From: Bacteroidota bacterium
GTDB lineage: Bacteria; Bacteroidota; Bacteroidia; SXHM01
Reading direction: 5' to 3'
Assembly (NCBI GenBank): GCA_947478465.1
Contig: CANJWH010000021.1
Location: 1 to 45,158 of the forward strand
DNA length: 45,158 nucleotides
Numbering within the stretch: position 1 is the stretch's first letter; each line of letters begins with the position of its first letter. Positions 1-7,820 of this stretch are shown piece by piece. The translations under genes and the position numbers were made by a program. Under the pieces are notes generated by a model, which was not told where the DNA came from, did no database searches, and saw only the letters and a program-made list of their open reading frames with translations.

Positions 1-4
1 ATAA

Positions 5-562
5 ATGATTCTTCCCATAGTAGCCTACGGTGACCCCGTTCTTAAAAAAGTAGCCGAAGAAATTGACAGCGATTATCCCGGCCTTGAAAAGCTGATTGCC
101 GACATGTTTGAAACCATGTACTCAAGCAAGGGCGTGGGATTAGCGGCTCCGCAAATCAACAAATCCATTCGTCTTTTTATTATTGACGCATCACCCTTTG
201 CTGACGAATATCCTGAACTGGAAGGCTGGAAAAAAACATTTATCAATCCCCGCATACTGGAAGAAGAAGGCGAAGAATGGAATTTCAATGAAGGCTGCCT
301 GAGCATACCCGGCATACGCGAAGATGTGGAACGCAAACCCGAATTAATTCTTGAATACGAAGACGAGAATTTTGAACTGCACGAAGAAAAATTTGATGGT
401 GTTGTTGCCCGCGTTATCCAACACGAATACGACCATCTGGAAGGAGTACTCTTTACCGACCATCTGAGCCCGCTGAAAAAGCGTTTGCTCAAAGGAAAAC
501 TCAATGATATTTCAAAAGGCATTGTGGATGTGAGCTATAAGATGAAATTCGCGAAACGATAA
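5..562 (+). CDS. def: Peptide deformylase
   Basis: Removes the N-formyl group from nascent proteins; a cytoplasmic metalloenzyme (usually Fe2+). All three family motifs are present: GVGLAAPQ at residues 43-50, EGCLS at 96-100 with the metal-binding Cys98, and QHEYDHLEG at about 139-147 with the metal-ligand pair His140/His144 and catalytic Glu141. The length of 185 residues is normal for the family. The ATG at base 5 gives a complete N-terminus although the upstream region lies outside the window. A palindromic repeat follows the stop codon. Identification is by motif and is firm. Confidence 0.97.
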   Translation: MILPIVAYGDPVLKKVAEEIDSDYPGLEKLIADMFETMYSSKGVGLAAPQINKSIRLFIIDASPFADEYPELEGWKKTFINPRILEEEGEEWNFNEGCLSIPGIREDVERKPELILEYEDENFELHEEKFDGVVARVIQHEYDHLEGVLFTDHLSPLKKRLLKGKLNDISKGIVDVSYKMKFAKR

Positions 563-566
563 ACTC

Positions 567-649
567 ATCAACGAATAGCTAATCCATTATGAATATACTA
601 ATAGCGGATACTCATTTGTATATTCGCGACCAATTCGTTATTCGTTGAT
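567..649. repeat. Imperfect nested inverted repeat between def and the TPR lipoprotein gene
   Basis: The outer arms are ATCAACGAATA at 567-577 and its exact complement at 639-649. The inner arms are GAATATAC at 591-598 and GTATATTC at 618-625. The transcript could fold into a long hairpin. It has no T-tract, so it looks more like a dispersed palindromic element than a simple terminator. Confidence 0.6.
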
Positions 650-663
650 AATCTAATTTAAAA

Positions 664-1203
664 ATGAAAAACTTCCCACTGCTTACTGCATATTGCCTGC
701 TTCTTACTTTAATTTCCTGCACCAGCGACCAGCAAAAACTACAACAGGCTATTGACGCTAAAGAAAAAGAACTGTATGGCGATTCAACCATGGTAATGGA
801 TTTTGCCAAAGCTAAAGACATGATTGCCCTTTATGCAGATTTTGCAAAAAAATATCCTGATGATAAAAATGCAGAAGATTACCTGTTTAAAGCCGGTGAG
901 GTGAGCATGGGCGCTATGCAAAGTAATGTTGCAATCAAATATTTTGAGCAGTATTATGAGAAATATCCAAAAGCAGACAAAGCACCTTACAGTCTATTTA
1001 TGCAGGGCTTTATTTACGAAACGCAGGTAAAGAACATTGAAAAAGCAAAATGGTGTTATGAGAAATTTATCCATGATTTTCCTGCTCACAAATTAGCGGA
1101 AGATGCCAAATACTCCATTGCTAACCTTGGCAAAAGTGAAGAAGAACTGATAAAAGAATTTGAAGCAAAACTTAAAAGCGATTCGGCCACTGCAATCCAA
1201 TAA
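664..1203 (+). CDS. TPR-containing outer-membrane or periplasmic lipoprotein
   Basis: A 179-residue protein with a lipoprotein signal ending LISC, so the lipidated residue is Cys19. The mature part is helical and holds tetratricopeptide-type units: alternating Ala/Tyr/Phe positions with phrases such as NVAIKYFEQYYEKYPKA and KAKWCYEKFIHDFPA. This resembles BamD/YbgF-like periplasmic scaffold proteins, but no specific role can be assigned. The signal-peptide DNA is a run of CTGCTTACTG-like units (about 679-710) encoding LLTAYCLLLT, which looks like low-complexity repeat sequence turned into a signal peptide. The ATG start is supported by the position of the signal. Confidence 0.8.
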   Translation: MKNFPLLTAYCLLLTLISCTSDQQKLQQAIDAKEKELYGDSTMVMDFAKAKDMIALYADFAKKYPDDKNAEDYLFKAGEVSMGAMQSNVAIKYFEQYYEKYPKADKAPYSLFMQGFIYETQVKNIEKAKWCYEKFIHDFPAHKLAEDAKYSIANLGKSEEELIKEFEAKLKSDSATAIQ

Positions 1204-1277
1204 TGCTGAATTAAATCTGCTTTTAATATCCTTTAACTGACATTATTACGGAGTCGGCTACTGTTGTTATTTCTCTG

Positions 1278-1295
1278 TCGAAAAATATTTTTCGA
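1278..1295. promoter_or_regulatory. Perfect 18-bp palindrome upstream of a sorted surface-protein gene
   Basis: TCGAAAAATATTTTTCGA is perfectly self-complementary and lies 66 bp before the next start codon. It could be an operator or a small hairpin. It has no flanking T-tract. Confidence 0.35.
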
Positions 1296-1347
1296 ATCAC
1301 CCAACCATTTAGCTTTACAGCACGTTTACAATTTGATAACATTAATT

Positions 1348-1355
1348 TAATTTTG
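1348..1355 (+). promoter_or_regulatory. Bacteroidota-type -7 element TAATTTTG
   Basis: It matches the TAnnTTTG consensus and ends only 5 bp before the ATG at 1361. The message may therefore be leaderless or nearly so. The -33 region is not clear. Confidence 0.5.
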
Positions 1356-1360
1356 CGCTA

Positions 1361-3004
1361 ATGAATAAACTTTATACCTCACTGTTTCTATCTGTAATTG
1401 CACTTAATGCTTTTGCACAATGGAATACCGACCCCTCAATTAACAACCTTATCTGCACACAACCGCAGGACCAACAGGATGCACGCATTGTAAGCGATAC
1501 CAAAGGTGGAGCTATTATCAGCTGGGTTGATTTTCGTAACGATGCCAATCAGGTAGTAGCCGACATTTTTGCACAACGTGTAAATACTGCTGGAACTAAC
1601 ATGTGGACCAATAACGGTGTAGCGGTTTGCACCAACAGTGCCGACCAGACAGCATCGGTATTAACAGAAGACGGTGTGGGTGGAACAATAATTACCTGGC
1701 AGGACTGGCGCAGCGGAAACCGCGACATTTATGCTCAACGCATTGATTCATCCGGAAATGTTTTGTGGACTGCCGATGGTGTTGGTGTGGCTGTGAAAAA
1801 CTTTCATCAGCAGGGGCCTCGCATTATCAGTGATGGCGCACAAGGAGCAATAATTGTTTGGGAAGATTCCACCAACGGAAACTGGGATATTTTTGCACAG
1901 CGCATCAATAGCAGTGGCGTTACACAATGGACAGCAGGTGGTGTTGCTGTTTGCACTTCATCACAAAATCAGGTTAATCCTAAAATAGTTGGAGATGCAA
2001 CTGGCTCAACCTATATTGTATGGCAGGACAGACGGAACGGAAATGATTATGATATTTATTGTCAGAAACTAAATTCATCAGGAGCAGTGCAATGGGCAAA
2101 CAATGGTGTGGTAGTTTGTGCTTCAGGTAATTCACAGATAAACCCTAAAATGGTATTGGATAATTCAGGTGCAATAGTTATTGCATGGCAACATTTCAAT
2201 ACAGGTGCCGGATATGATGTATATGCACAACGTGTCAACTCATCAGGTGCTGTGCAATGGACAGCAAACGGCATTCAGATTTGTGCACAGCCTAATAATC
2301 AAAGTGCCATTGATATGACCTCAGAAAATATTACTGACGGTGTTATCATTTCATGGAAAGATGCAAGAAATCTCAGCAATGTAAATATCTATTGCCAGAA
2401 AGTTGATTTCAGCGGAAACAGGATTTGGACAGCAAACGGTGTATTGATTTCAAATGCTTCACGCAACCAGATCAATCCTAATATTGTTGGCGATGGAAAT
2501 GGCGGAGGAATTGTTGTGTGGCAGGATTCTATTGCCGGAATTTGGGATGTTTATGCACAACGCATTTCTTCACTAGGCGCTGCAGTTTGGGCAAGCGGTG
2601 GAGTTGCAGTAGGTATTGCAGCCGATAACCAGACCGGACCTAAAAATGTAAGTGACGGAACTGGCGGATCAATTTTTGCTTTTCAGGATAAACGTTCCGG
2701 AGATTTTGACATATATGCTTACAAGATTTCAGGAGATACTACCACCGGAATTGAGACTCCGGAAGAATTAAAGAACAATATCTCTGTGTTTCCAAATCCT
2801 TTCTCAGAAACCACAACTGTTTATTTACCCGAAGGGAAACACAATCTGCGCCTTTACGATTTAGCAGGAAGAGAAATGCTGACAGTGCTTAACATCAGCA
2901 ACAGTAATTATGTAATTGAAAAGGGAAACCTTGCAAGCGGAACGTATTTACTTTCAGTTAACTCAGAAAAGGTTAATTACTCCAAACTAATTATCATTCA
3001 CTAA
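1361..3004 (+). CDS. Secreted repeat protein with T9SS type A sorting domain
   Basis: A 547-residue exported protein. It has a signal peptide (residues 1 to about 19, ending NAFAQ), then roughly eight to nine repeats of about 50 residues, then a C-terminal Por/type A sorting domain from about residue 470 (FPNPFSETT, LRLYDLAGRE, GTYLLSV, ending KLIIIH). Each repeat carries variants of AIISWVDFRN, DIYAQRVN and W..NGVAVC, a pattern suggesting a beta-propeller-like fold. The sorting domain implies export by the type IX system and surface anchoring or release. No catalytic motif is visible. The stop codon overlaps the next gene by one base (TAATG), so the two are probably cotranscribed. Confidence 0.85.
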   Translation: MNKLYTSLFLSVIALNAFAQWNTDPSINNLICTQPQDQQDARIVSDTKGGAIISWVDFRNDANQVVADIFAQRVNTAGTNMWTNNGVAVCTNSADQTASVLTEDGVGGTIITWQDWRSGNRDIYAQRIDSSGNVLWTADGVGVAVKNFHQQGPRIISDGAQGAIIVWEDSTNGNWDIFAQRINSSGVTQWTAGGVAVCTSSQNQVNPKIVGDATGSTYIVWQDRRNGNDYDIYCQKLNSSGAVQWANNGVVVCASGNSQINPKMVLDNSGAIVIAWQHFNTGAGYDVYAQRVNSSGAVQWTANGIQICAQPNNQSAIDMTSENITDGVIISWKDARNLSNVNIYCQKVDFSGNRIWTANGVLISNASRNQINPNIVGDGNGGGIVVWQDSIAGIWDVYAQRISSLGAAVWASGGVAVGIAADNQTGPKNVSDGTGGSIFAFQDKRSGDFDIYAYKISGDTTTGIETPEELKNNISVFPNPFSETTTVYLPEGKHNLRLYDLAGREMLTVLNISNSNYVIEKGNLASGTYLLSVNSEKVNYSKLIIIH

Positions 3005-3390
3005 TGAAAAATAGCGGCTTACTTATCATTGGTTTCTTCCTTCTATTATCTTCATGTAAAAAAGAAGAAGGTGTTGGCGGAACATCAACCATTACCGGAA
3101 AAGTTTATGTAAATGAATATTCTTCAGCCGGTAATCTGTTGGCTGAATATTATGCACAGGAAGAGCGTGTATATATAATTTATGGTGATGGCACAGCGTA
3201 TGACAATGATTACCGCACAAGCTATGATGGTTCTTACAAATTTCAATACCTGAATAAAGGAACATACAAATTATTCTGTTACTCCAATTGCGACACCTGT
3301 GCCTCAGGCAGTATAGCAGTGATTAAGGAAGTTGAAATAACTTCCAATAACTCAACAGTAGAAGTAGAAGATATCGTTATCAGGAAATGA
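3004..3390 (+). CDS. Small lipoprotein of unknown function
   Basis: A 128-residue protein with a lipoprotein signal ending LLSSC (Cys about 18), followed by KKEE, a typical start for a Bacteroidota surface lipoprotein. The mature part is beta-rich with many Tyr and Gly residues (TSTITGKVYV, DGSYKFQYLNKGTYKLFCYS) and resembles a carboxypeptidase-regulatory-like or transthyretin-like beta sandwich, though this is inference. It starts inside the stop of the preceding gene and its TGA overlaps the next ATG (ATGA), so it sits in an operon with the VTC-domain gene. Confidence 0.7.
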   Translation: MKNSGLLIIGFFLLLSSCKKEEGVGGTSTITGKVYVNEYSSAGNLLAEYYAQEERVYIIYGDGTAYDNDYRTSYDGSYKFQYLNKGTYKLFCYSNCDTCASGSIAVIKEVEITSNNSTVEVEDIVIRK

Positions 3391-4181
3391 GCGAAAACAG
3401 CGTTGCAAAACTTATAGTTCCTGTTTTACAGACATTTCGGCCTATTACACTGGCAGAGATGGATAATGTTCAGTTGCTTAACCGCATGGATACAAAGTTT
3501 GTTTTTCCGGTTGATAAACTAATACCCTTTCTTGAAAAAATAAAAAACGGATACCGCCTTCTGGAAACAAATCCTTTGCGCTATGCCGATTACAATTCGC
3601 TTTACTACGACACACCCGATTCAAAACTTTATTTCACGCACCATCGAGGCAAATCGGGACGTTATAAAATCCGCTTCCGCAGCTACAACGATACCAAGAT
3701 GTTTTTTCTGGAGATAAAACATAAGAACAATAAAGGAAGAACTGATAAATCACGCAAGCGCAAAGAACTGATAGAGCAAACGCTTACTCCTGAATCAATT
3801 GAGTTCATTAATAAGAAAACAACACTTGATGCAACAAAGCTGGAAGCAAAACTTCAGGTAGAATTTTCACGCCTTACGTTTGTAAACAACGAAGAAAACG
3901 AACGCGCTACTATTGATTTTAACCTGCGTTTTAGTCACAACGGCAAGCAGGTTGGGTTACCGGGAATTGTGGTGGCTGAAATAAAACAAAGTAAATTCTC
4001 TGTAAAAAGCGGAGCTATTTCTGCTCTGCGCGAATTAAAAATAAGAGAAGATAACATGAGCAAATATTGCATTGGCTCTGCACTCATTTATCCTCACCTG
4101 AAACATAATAATTTTAAACCAAAACTACACACCATAAACAAACTTCAAAACGATGGAATTACTAGGAACAAAGCTGCTTAA
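3387..4181 (+). CDS. VTC-domain protein, candidate polyphosphate polymerase
   Basis: A 264-residue protein matching the VTC domain, the tunnel-shaped catalytic fold of the eukaryotic polyphosphate polymerase Vtc4. Visible family features are RMDTKFVF near residue 31, SLYYDTPDSKLYFTHH, the basic strand RYKIRFRSY, FFLEIKHKNNKGRTDKSRK with an acidic-basic metal and phosphate-binding pattern, and ATIDFNLRF and VVAEIKQSK near the end. In Vtc4 such basic residues line the tunnel and a Glu binds the metal. Bacterial VTC proteins are much less studied, so polyphosphate synthesis is a family-based inference. It overlaps the lipoprotein gene by 4 bp and the DUF4956 gene by 29 bp, indicating tight coupling. 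Confidence 0.85.
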   Translation: MSENSVAKLIVPVLQTFRPITLAEMDNVQLLNRMDTKFVFPVDKLIPFLEKIKNGYRLLETNPLRYADYNSLYYDTPDSKLYFTHHRGKSGRYKIRFRSYNDTKMFFLEIKHKNNKGRTDKSRKRKELIEQTLTPESIEFINKKTTLDATKLEAKLQVEFSRLTFVNNEENERATIDFNLRFSHNGKQVGLPGIVVAEIKQSKFSVKSGAISALRELKIREDNMSKYCIGSALIYPHLKHNNFKPKLHTINKLQNDGITRNKAA

Positions 4182-4803
4182 CGCAAACGACTTCACTGAA
4201 CTTCTGTTCAGATTTTTATTTGATTTCGTTGTCATGTTTATTATTGTTCGATTGTTGTATTATCCTACACAAAAACGCAAAGACTACCTTTTCACTTATA
4301 TTATTTTCAACATCCTGATTTTCTTTATCAGTTTTTTGCTGAGTAATGTAAAACTGCAACTTGGTTTTGCATTTGGATTATTTGCTGTTTTTGGTATCCT
4401 GCGTTACCGCACCGAGGCTTTGCCTATTAAGGAAATGACTTACCTCTTTATTGTTATTGGGTTGGCAATCATTAATGCACTTGCAAATAAAAAAATCAGT
4501 TGGGCTGAGTTGGTTTTTACCAACATGGCTATTTTGGGTGCTACCTATTCACTTGAACGTATGTGGCTGTTGCGCCACGAAACTCAGAAGCTTGTTGTGT
4601 ATGACAACATTGAACTGATAAAGCCGGAACACAAAGAGAAACTGATAGAAGACCTGAATAAACGCACAGGACTCAACATTACCCGCACACGCCTTGAGAA
4701 AATTGATTTTCTGCGCGATGTAGCATTTCTTTACATCTACTATTTTGAAGATAAAACTCCGGACTACAGCAATCCGGCTGACGATAGTGATGATGATGAT
4801 TAG
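4153..4803 (+). CDS. DUF4956 integral membrane protein
   Basis: A 216-residue protein with about four hydrophobic segments in its first 115 residues, including a stretch around FGLFAVFGILRYRTEALPIK typical of DUF4956. A soluble C-terminal domain (about 135-205) and a strongly acidic tail (DDSDDDD) follow. DUF4956 genes are commonly found beside VTC-domain genes, so it may be the membrane partner that moves or senses the VTC product. That is inference from context. The start overlaps the VTC gene and the end overlaps only optional upstream starts of the next gene. Confidence 0.85.
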   Translation: MELLGTKLLNANDFTELLFRFLFDFVVMFIIVRLLYYPTQKRKDYLFTYIIFNILIFFISFLLSNVKLQLGFAFGLFAVFGILRYRTEALPIKEMTYLFIVIGLAIINALANKKISWAELVFTNMAILGATYSLERMWLLRHETQKLVVYDNIELIKPEHKEKLIEDLNKRTGLNITRTRLEKIDFLRDVAFLYIYYFEDKTPDYSNPADDSDDDD

Positions 4804-4813
4804 ACCATTTCTA

Positions 4814-4857
4814 ATGTCATTGTGTTCCGATAGCTTTCGGAAAAAGCGAAGCAATCT
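4814..4857. repeat. Palindromic-repeat half-element inside the 5' end of the DUF2490 gene
   Basis: It contains GTCATTG at one end and GAAGCAATCT at the other, the same ends as the element at 6801-6828. A CCGATAGCTTTCGG hairpin sits between them, comparable to the CCCGATAGTTATCGGG insert in the element at 37558. Confidence 0.6.
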
Positions 4858-5581
4858 ATTACTTGCGCTTGTTTTCATTGCGCTGAGTTCATCAGCTCAA
4901 ACAAATGATTTCCAACAATGGGAATGGATTACTATTAAATCTGATATCTCAAAAAAGTTTAGTGCCAGTGTGCAATGCCAAATGCGGGTAATTGACAACT
5001 CAACCAAAGTTGGAACTCTTTTTTTAGAGCCAAATATTGGATATAAAATAAACAAATACCTGAGAATTGGAGTTGGTTACCGCTACTCATTCAGAGCAGG
5101 CAACAGCGGATTACTAAATCGCACTGCACAACGTTATAACATTGACCTGGAAGGCAGAAAAAAGTTTGGCAAATTCACGCTGAAACTTCGCACCCGCTTT
5201 CAGCAGGGCTTTATGGATTTTTATATGAATGAAAACAGAGCGCCAGGCTCCTACCCTATTTATAACCGCAATAAGTTTGGCATAGATTATCAATTCAATA
5301 AAATATGGTCGCTTTTTACTGAGTTTGAATTATACCTGCCGCTCAATAAACCGCAGCAGCGAAACTTTGACCGTTTCCGTTTTACACTAGGCTCGTCACT
5401 TGATTTAAAAAACCGCAATACGCTTGATTGCTTTTTCAGAATTCAGAAACAACTGAACACAGCAAATCCTGAAACTGATTTCATTATTGGTCTTGGCTAT
5501 GCTTATGATGTGAAACTGAGCAAGAAGAAAAAGAAAGACAAGGATAAGAAAGACGAAAAAAATAAGAAGGAAAAAGAATAA
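4814..5581 (+). CDS. DUF2490 family protein, probable outer-membrane beta-barrel
   Basis: The mature region (NDFQQWEWITIKSDISKKFS and following) matches DUF2490: alternating hydrophobic strands, YRYSFRAG, a conserved pattern of aromatic and basic residues, and a Lys/Asp/Glu-rich tail. A cleavable signal ends SSSAQ. I place the start at 4814 (255 residues); an upstream in-frame ATG at 4745 would extend deep into the DUF4956 gene. The first 14 codons of this start lie inside a palindromic-repeat half-site, so part of the N-region is repeat-derived. It is probably the last gene of the VTC operon. DUF2490 proteins often accompany VTC/DUF4956 pairs, but their function is unknown. Confidence 0.75.
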   Translation: MSLCSDSFRKKRSNLLLALVFIALSSSAQTNDFQQWEWITIKSDISKKFSASVQCQMRVIDNSTKVGTLFLEPNIGYKINKYLRIGVGYRYSFRAGNSGLLNRTAQRYNIDLEGRKKFGKFTLKLRTRFQQGFMDFYMNENRAPGSYPIYNRNKFGIDYQFNKIWSLFTEFELYLPLNKPQQRNFDRFRFTLGSSLDLKNRNTLDCFFRIQKQLNTANPETDFIIGLGYAYDVKLSKKKKKDKDKKDEKNKKEKE

Positions 5582-5655
5582 GTTTTCTTATTTCTTAGCT
5601 AACTATTTTAGTTCTTTTTCGGAAATTTAGTTTTCTGAATTAAAGGCAAATAGAA

Positions 5656-6753
5656 CTACACATTAAATCGGAAGTGCATCACATCGCCATCCCCTACTAC
5701 ATACTCCTTGCCTTCGATTGTAAGTTTACCGTTTTCACGGGCAGCTGCCTCTGAGCCAAAAGTCACAAAGTCGTTGTATTTAATAGTTTCTGCACGGATA
5801 AATCCTTTTTCAAAATCGCTGTGGATAACACCTGCAGCCTGCGGAGCAGTCATGCCTTTGGTAATGGTCCAAGCGCGTACTTCTTTTACCCCTGCGGTAA
5901 AGTACGTTGAAAGGTTAAGCAAGCGGTAAGCCGCTTTAATCAATTTATTTACTCCGGGTTCGCTCAAACCTAAGTCGGCAAGAAATTCCTTACGGTCGTC
6001 AGGGCTATCCATTGAAGCAATTTCCGATTCAATAGCAGCAGAAATCAATAACACTTCAGCGCCTTCGTTCTTTACTGCTTCTTTTACTATCTCTGAATAT
6101 TTATTTCCGTTTACTACCGAAGCTTCATCTACATTGCAAACGTAAAGCACGGGCTTATCTGTAAGCAAATGAATATCATCAATAACAAAGCGGTCTTTAC
6201 CCTCAACAGGAGCGCTGCGTGCCGATTTACCCTGTTCCAGATGATTCTTGAAAATACCGAGCAGTTCGTGCTCTTTCTTTGCATCTTTATCACCTGTCTT
6301 TGCAGAGCGCTCCAGCTTTTGCATTTTTTTCTCCACCGATTCCAGGTCTTTCAATTGCAGCTCAAAATCAATGGTTTCTTTGTCGCGGATAGGGTTTACA
6401 GAGCCATCAACGTGAACAACATTTCCATCGTCAAAGCAGCGCAGCACATGAATAATGGCGTTGGTATCTCTGATGTTAGCAAGAAATTTGTTTCCCAGTC
6501 CTTCACCTTTGCTCGCTCCTTTCACCAGACCTGCTATATCTACAATCTCAATAACAGTAGGTACCACACGCTCAGGCTTTACAAACTCACTCAGTTTGTT
6601 CAGTCGCTCGTCAGGAACAGTAATCACTCCCACATTCGGCTCAATGGTGCAGAACGGAAAATTAGCCGCCTGAGCCTTGGCATTTGATAAACAGTTAAAC
6701 AAGGTTGATTTACCCACGTTTGGCAAACCCACTATTCCGCATTGTAATCCCAT
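5656..6753 (-). CDS. ychF: Redox-regulated ATPase YchF (OLA1 family)
   Basis: A 365-residue ribosome-associated P-loop NTPase of the Obg-related YchF family. The P-loop GLPNVGKS is at residues 9-16 and a DIAGLVKGA switch II region follows. The base-specificity motif is NVDE rather than NKxD, which marks the ATP-preferring YchF subfamily. A coiled-coil-like insert (about 125-165) and a C-terminal TGS domain containing FFTAGVKEVRAWTI follow. The length is exactly that of the family. A TATCTTTG -7 element lies 22 to 29 bases upstream of the start. Confidence 0.97.
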   Translation of the reverse strand: MGLQCGIVGLPNVGKSTLFNCLSNAKAQAANFPFCTIEPNVGVITVPDERLNKLSEFVKPERVVPTVIEIVDIAGLVKGASKGEGLGNKFLANIRDTNAIIHVLRCFDDGNVVHVDGSVNPIRDKETIDFELQLKDLESVEKKMQKLERSAKTGDKDAKKEHELLGIFKNHLEQGKSARSAPVEGKDRFVIDDIHLLTDKPVLYVCNVDEASVVNGNKYSEIVKEAVKNEGAEVLLISAAIESEIASMDSPDDRKEFLADLGLSEPGVNKLIKAAYRLLNLSTYFTAGVKEVRAWTITKGMTAPQAAGVIHSDFEKGFIRAETIKYNDFVTFGSEAAARENGKLTIEGKEYVVGDGDVMHFRFNV

Positions 6754-6774
6754 AATTTATTTTTAAAAAGCGCG

Positions 6775-6782
6775 CAAAGATA
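6775..6782 (-). promoter_or_regulatory. -7 element TATCTTTG for ychF
   Basis: Read on the minus strand it matches TAnnTTTG, with the ATG 22 bases downstream. A -33 element was not resolved. Confidence 0.45.
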
Positions 6783-6800
6783 TATGAATTTCCTCGTCCC

Positions 6801-6874
6801 CGTCATTGCGAACGCAGTGAAGCAATCTTCTCATCATAAAAGATTGCTTCGGGTGAAAAACCCTCGCAATGACG
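6801..6874. repeat. Dispersed palindromic element (GTCATTGCGA type)
   Basis: The outer arms are CGTCATTGCGA at 6801-6811 and TCGCAATGACG at 6864-6874. The inner arms are GAAGCAATCT at 6819-6828 and AGATTGCTTC at 6841-6850. Nested hairpins form with a loop of about 12 bases. It sits between divergently transcribed ychF and the transketolase subunit gene. Confidence 0.8.
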
Positions 6875-6931
6875 TCAAGTATTTCTTTTTCAAAAATTAT
6901 TAACACACCAATTCTCACCTATCAATTAAAG

Positions 6932-6939
6932 TACTTTTG
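6932..6939 (+). promoter_or_regulatory. -7 element TACTTTTG for the transketolase cluster
   Basis: It matches TAnnTTTG and lies 26 bp upstream of the ATG at 6966. Confidence 0.4.
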
Positions 6940-6965
6940 AAACCTGAACAAATCCAACCCATCTT

Positions 6966-7811
6966 ATGCCAACTACAGACGAACTAAAAAGTATTGCTTC
7001 TCAAACCAGACGTGACATTCTGCGCATGGTTCATGCCGTTAACTCAGGTCATCCTGGTGGCTCACTCGGTTGTACTGATTTTTTTGTGGCGCTTTATCAT
7101 GAAGTTATGAAGCCCGATGCCAAAAACTTTACAATGGATGGCATTGGCGAAGATCTTTTCTTTCTTTCAAACGGACATATCTCGCCTGTTTGGTACAGCG
7201 TTCTGGCGCACTACGGATATTTCCCTGTAAGTGAACTGGCAACATTCCGCAAACTCAATACCCGTTTGCAGGGACACCCTACAACCCACGAAGGTTTACC
7301 GGGTGTGCGCATTGCTTCGGGTTCATTGGGACAAGGGCTTTCAGTAGGTATTGGTGCTGCACTTGCTAAAAAACTGAACAACGATAAATCAATTATTTAC
7401 ACACTGCATGGTGACGGTGAAATGCAGGAAGGACAAATTTGGGAAGCAGCCATGTACGCAGCTGCTAACAAGGTGGACAATATTATTGCTACAATTGACG
7501 TTAATGGAAGACAGATAGATGGCGATACCGATCAGGTACTGAATATGGGCAGCCTTGAAGCAAAATGGCAGGCTTTTGGTTGGGATGTAATGCACATGAA
7601 CGGAAATGATATGCAGGAAGTAGTAAATGGATTGAACAAATCCAAAACATTAACCGGCAAAGGAAAACCAGTTATGATTTTAATGAAAACCGAAATGGGT
7701 GCCGGAGTTGATTTCATGATGGGAAGTCACGAATGGCATGGTATAGCACCTAACGATGCTCAATTGGAAAAAGCACTCGGGCAATTGGAACAAACACTTG
7801 GAGATTATTAA
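6966..7811 (+). CDS. Transketolase, N-terminal (thiamine diphosphate-binding) subunit
   Basis: A 281-residue protein covering the PP domain of transketolase. It has HAVNSGHPGGSLGCTD near residue 24 and the thiamine diphosphate/Mg2+ motif starting GDGEMQEGQIWEAA and ending with the ligand Asn of DVNG. The partner Pyr domain is encoded separately at 9300. Split transketolases of this type occur in many bacteria and archaea and serve the non-oxidative pentose phosphate pathway. Unusually, the two halves are separated here by a 1.47-kb VWA gene, with gaps of 9 and 6 bases, so all three are probably cotranscribed. Confidence 0.95.
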   Translation: MPTTDELKSIASQTRRDILRMVHAVNSGHPGGSLGCTDFFVALYHEVMKPDAKNFTMDGIGEDLFFLSNGHISPVWYSVLAHYGYFPVSELATFRKLNTRLQGHPTTHEGLPGVRIASGSLGQGLSVGIGAALAKKLNNDKSIIYTLHGDGEMQEGQIWEAAMYAAANKVDNIIATIDVNGRQIDGDTDQVLNMGSLEAKWQAFGWDVMHMNGNDMQEVVNGLNKSKTLTGKGKPVMILMKTEMGAGVDFMMGSHEWHGIAPNDAQLEKALGQLEQTLGDY

Positions 7812-7820
7812 TTTTAGATC

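Noticed and set aside
73..522. 149-codon minus-strand ORF over def
   Set aside because: It is a shadow of the deformylase gene, rich in Ser and without motifs.
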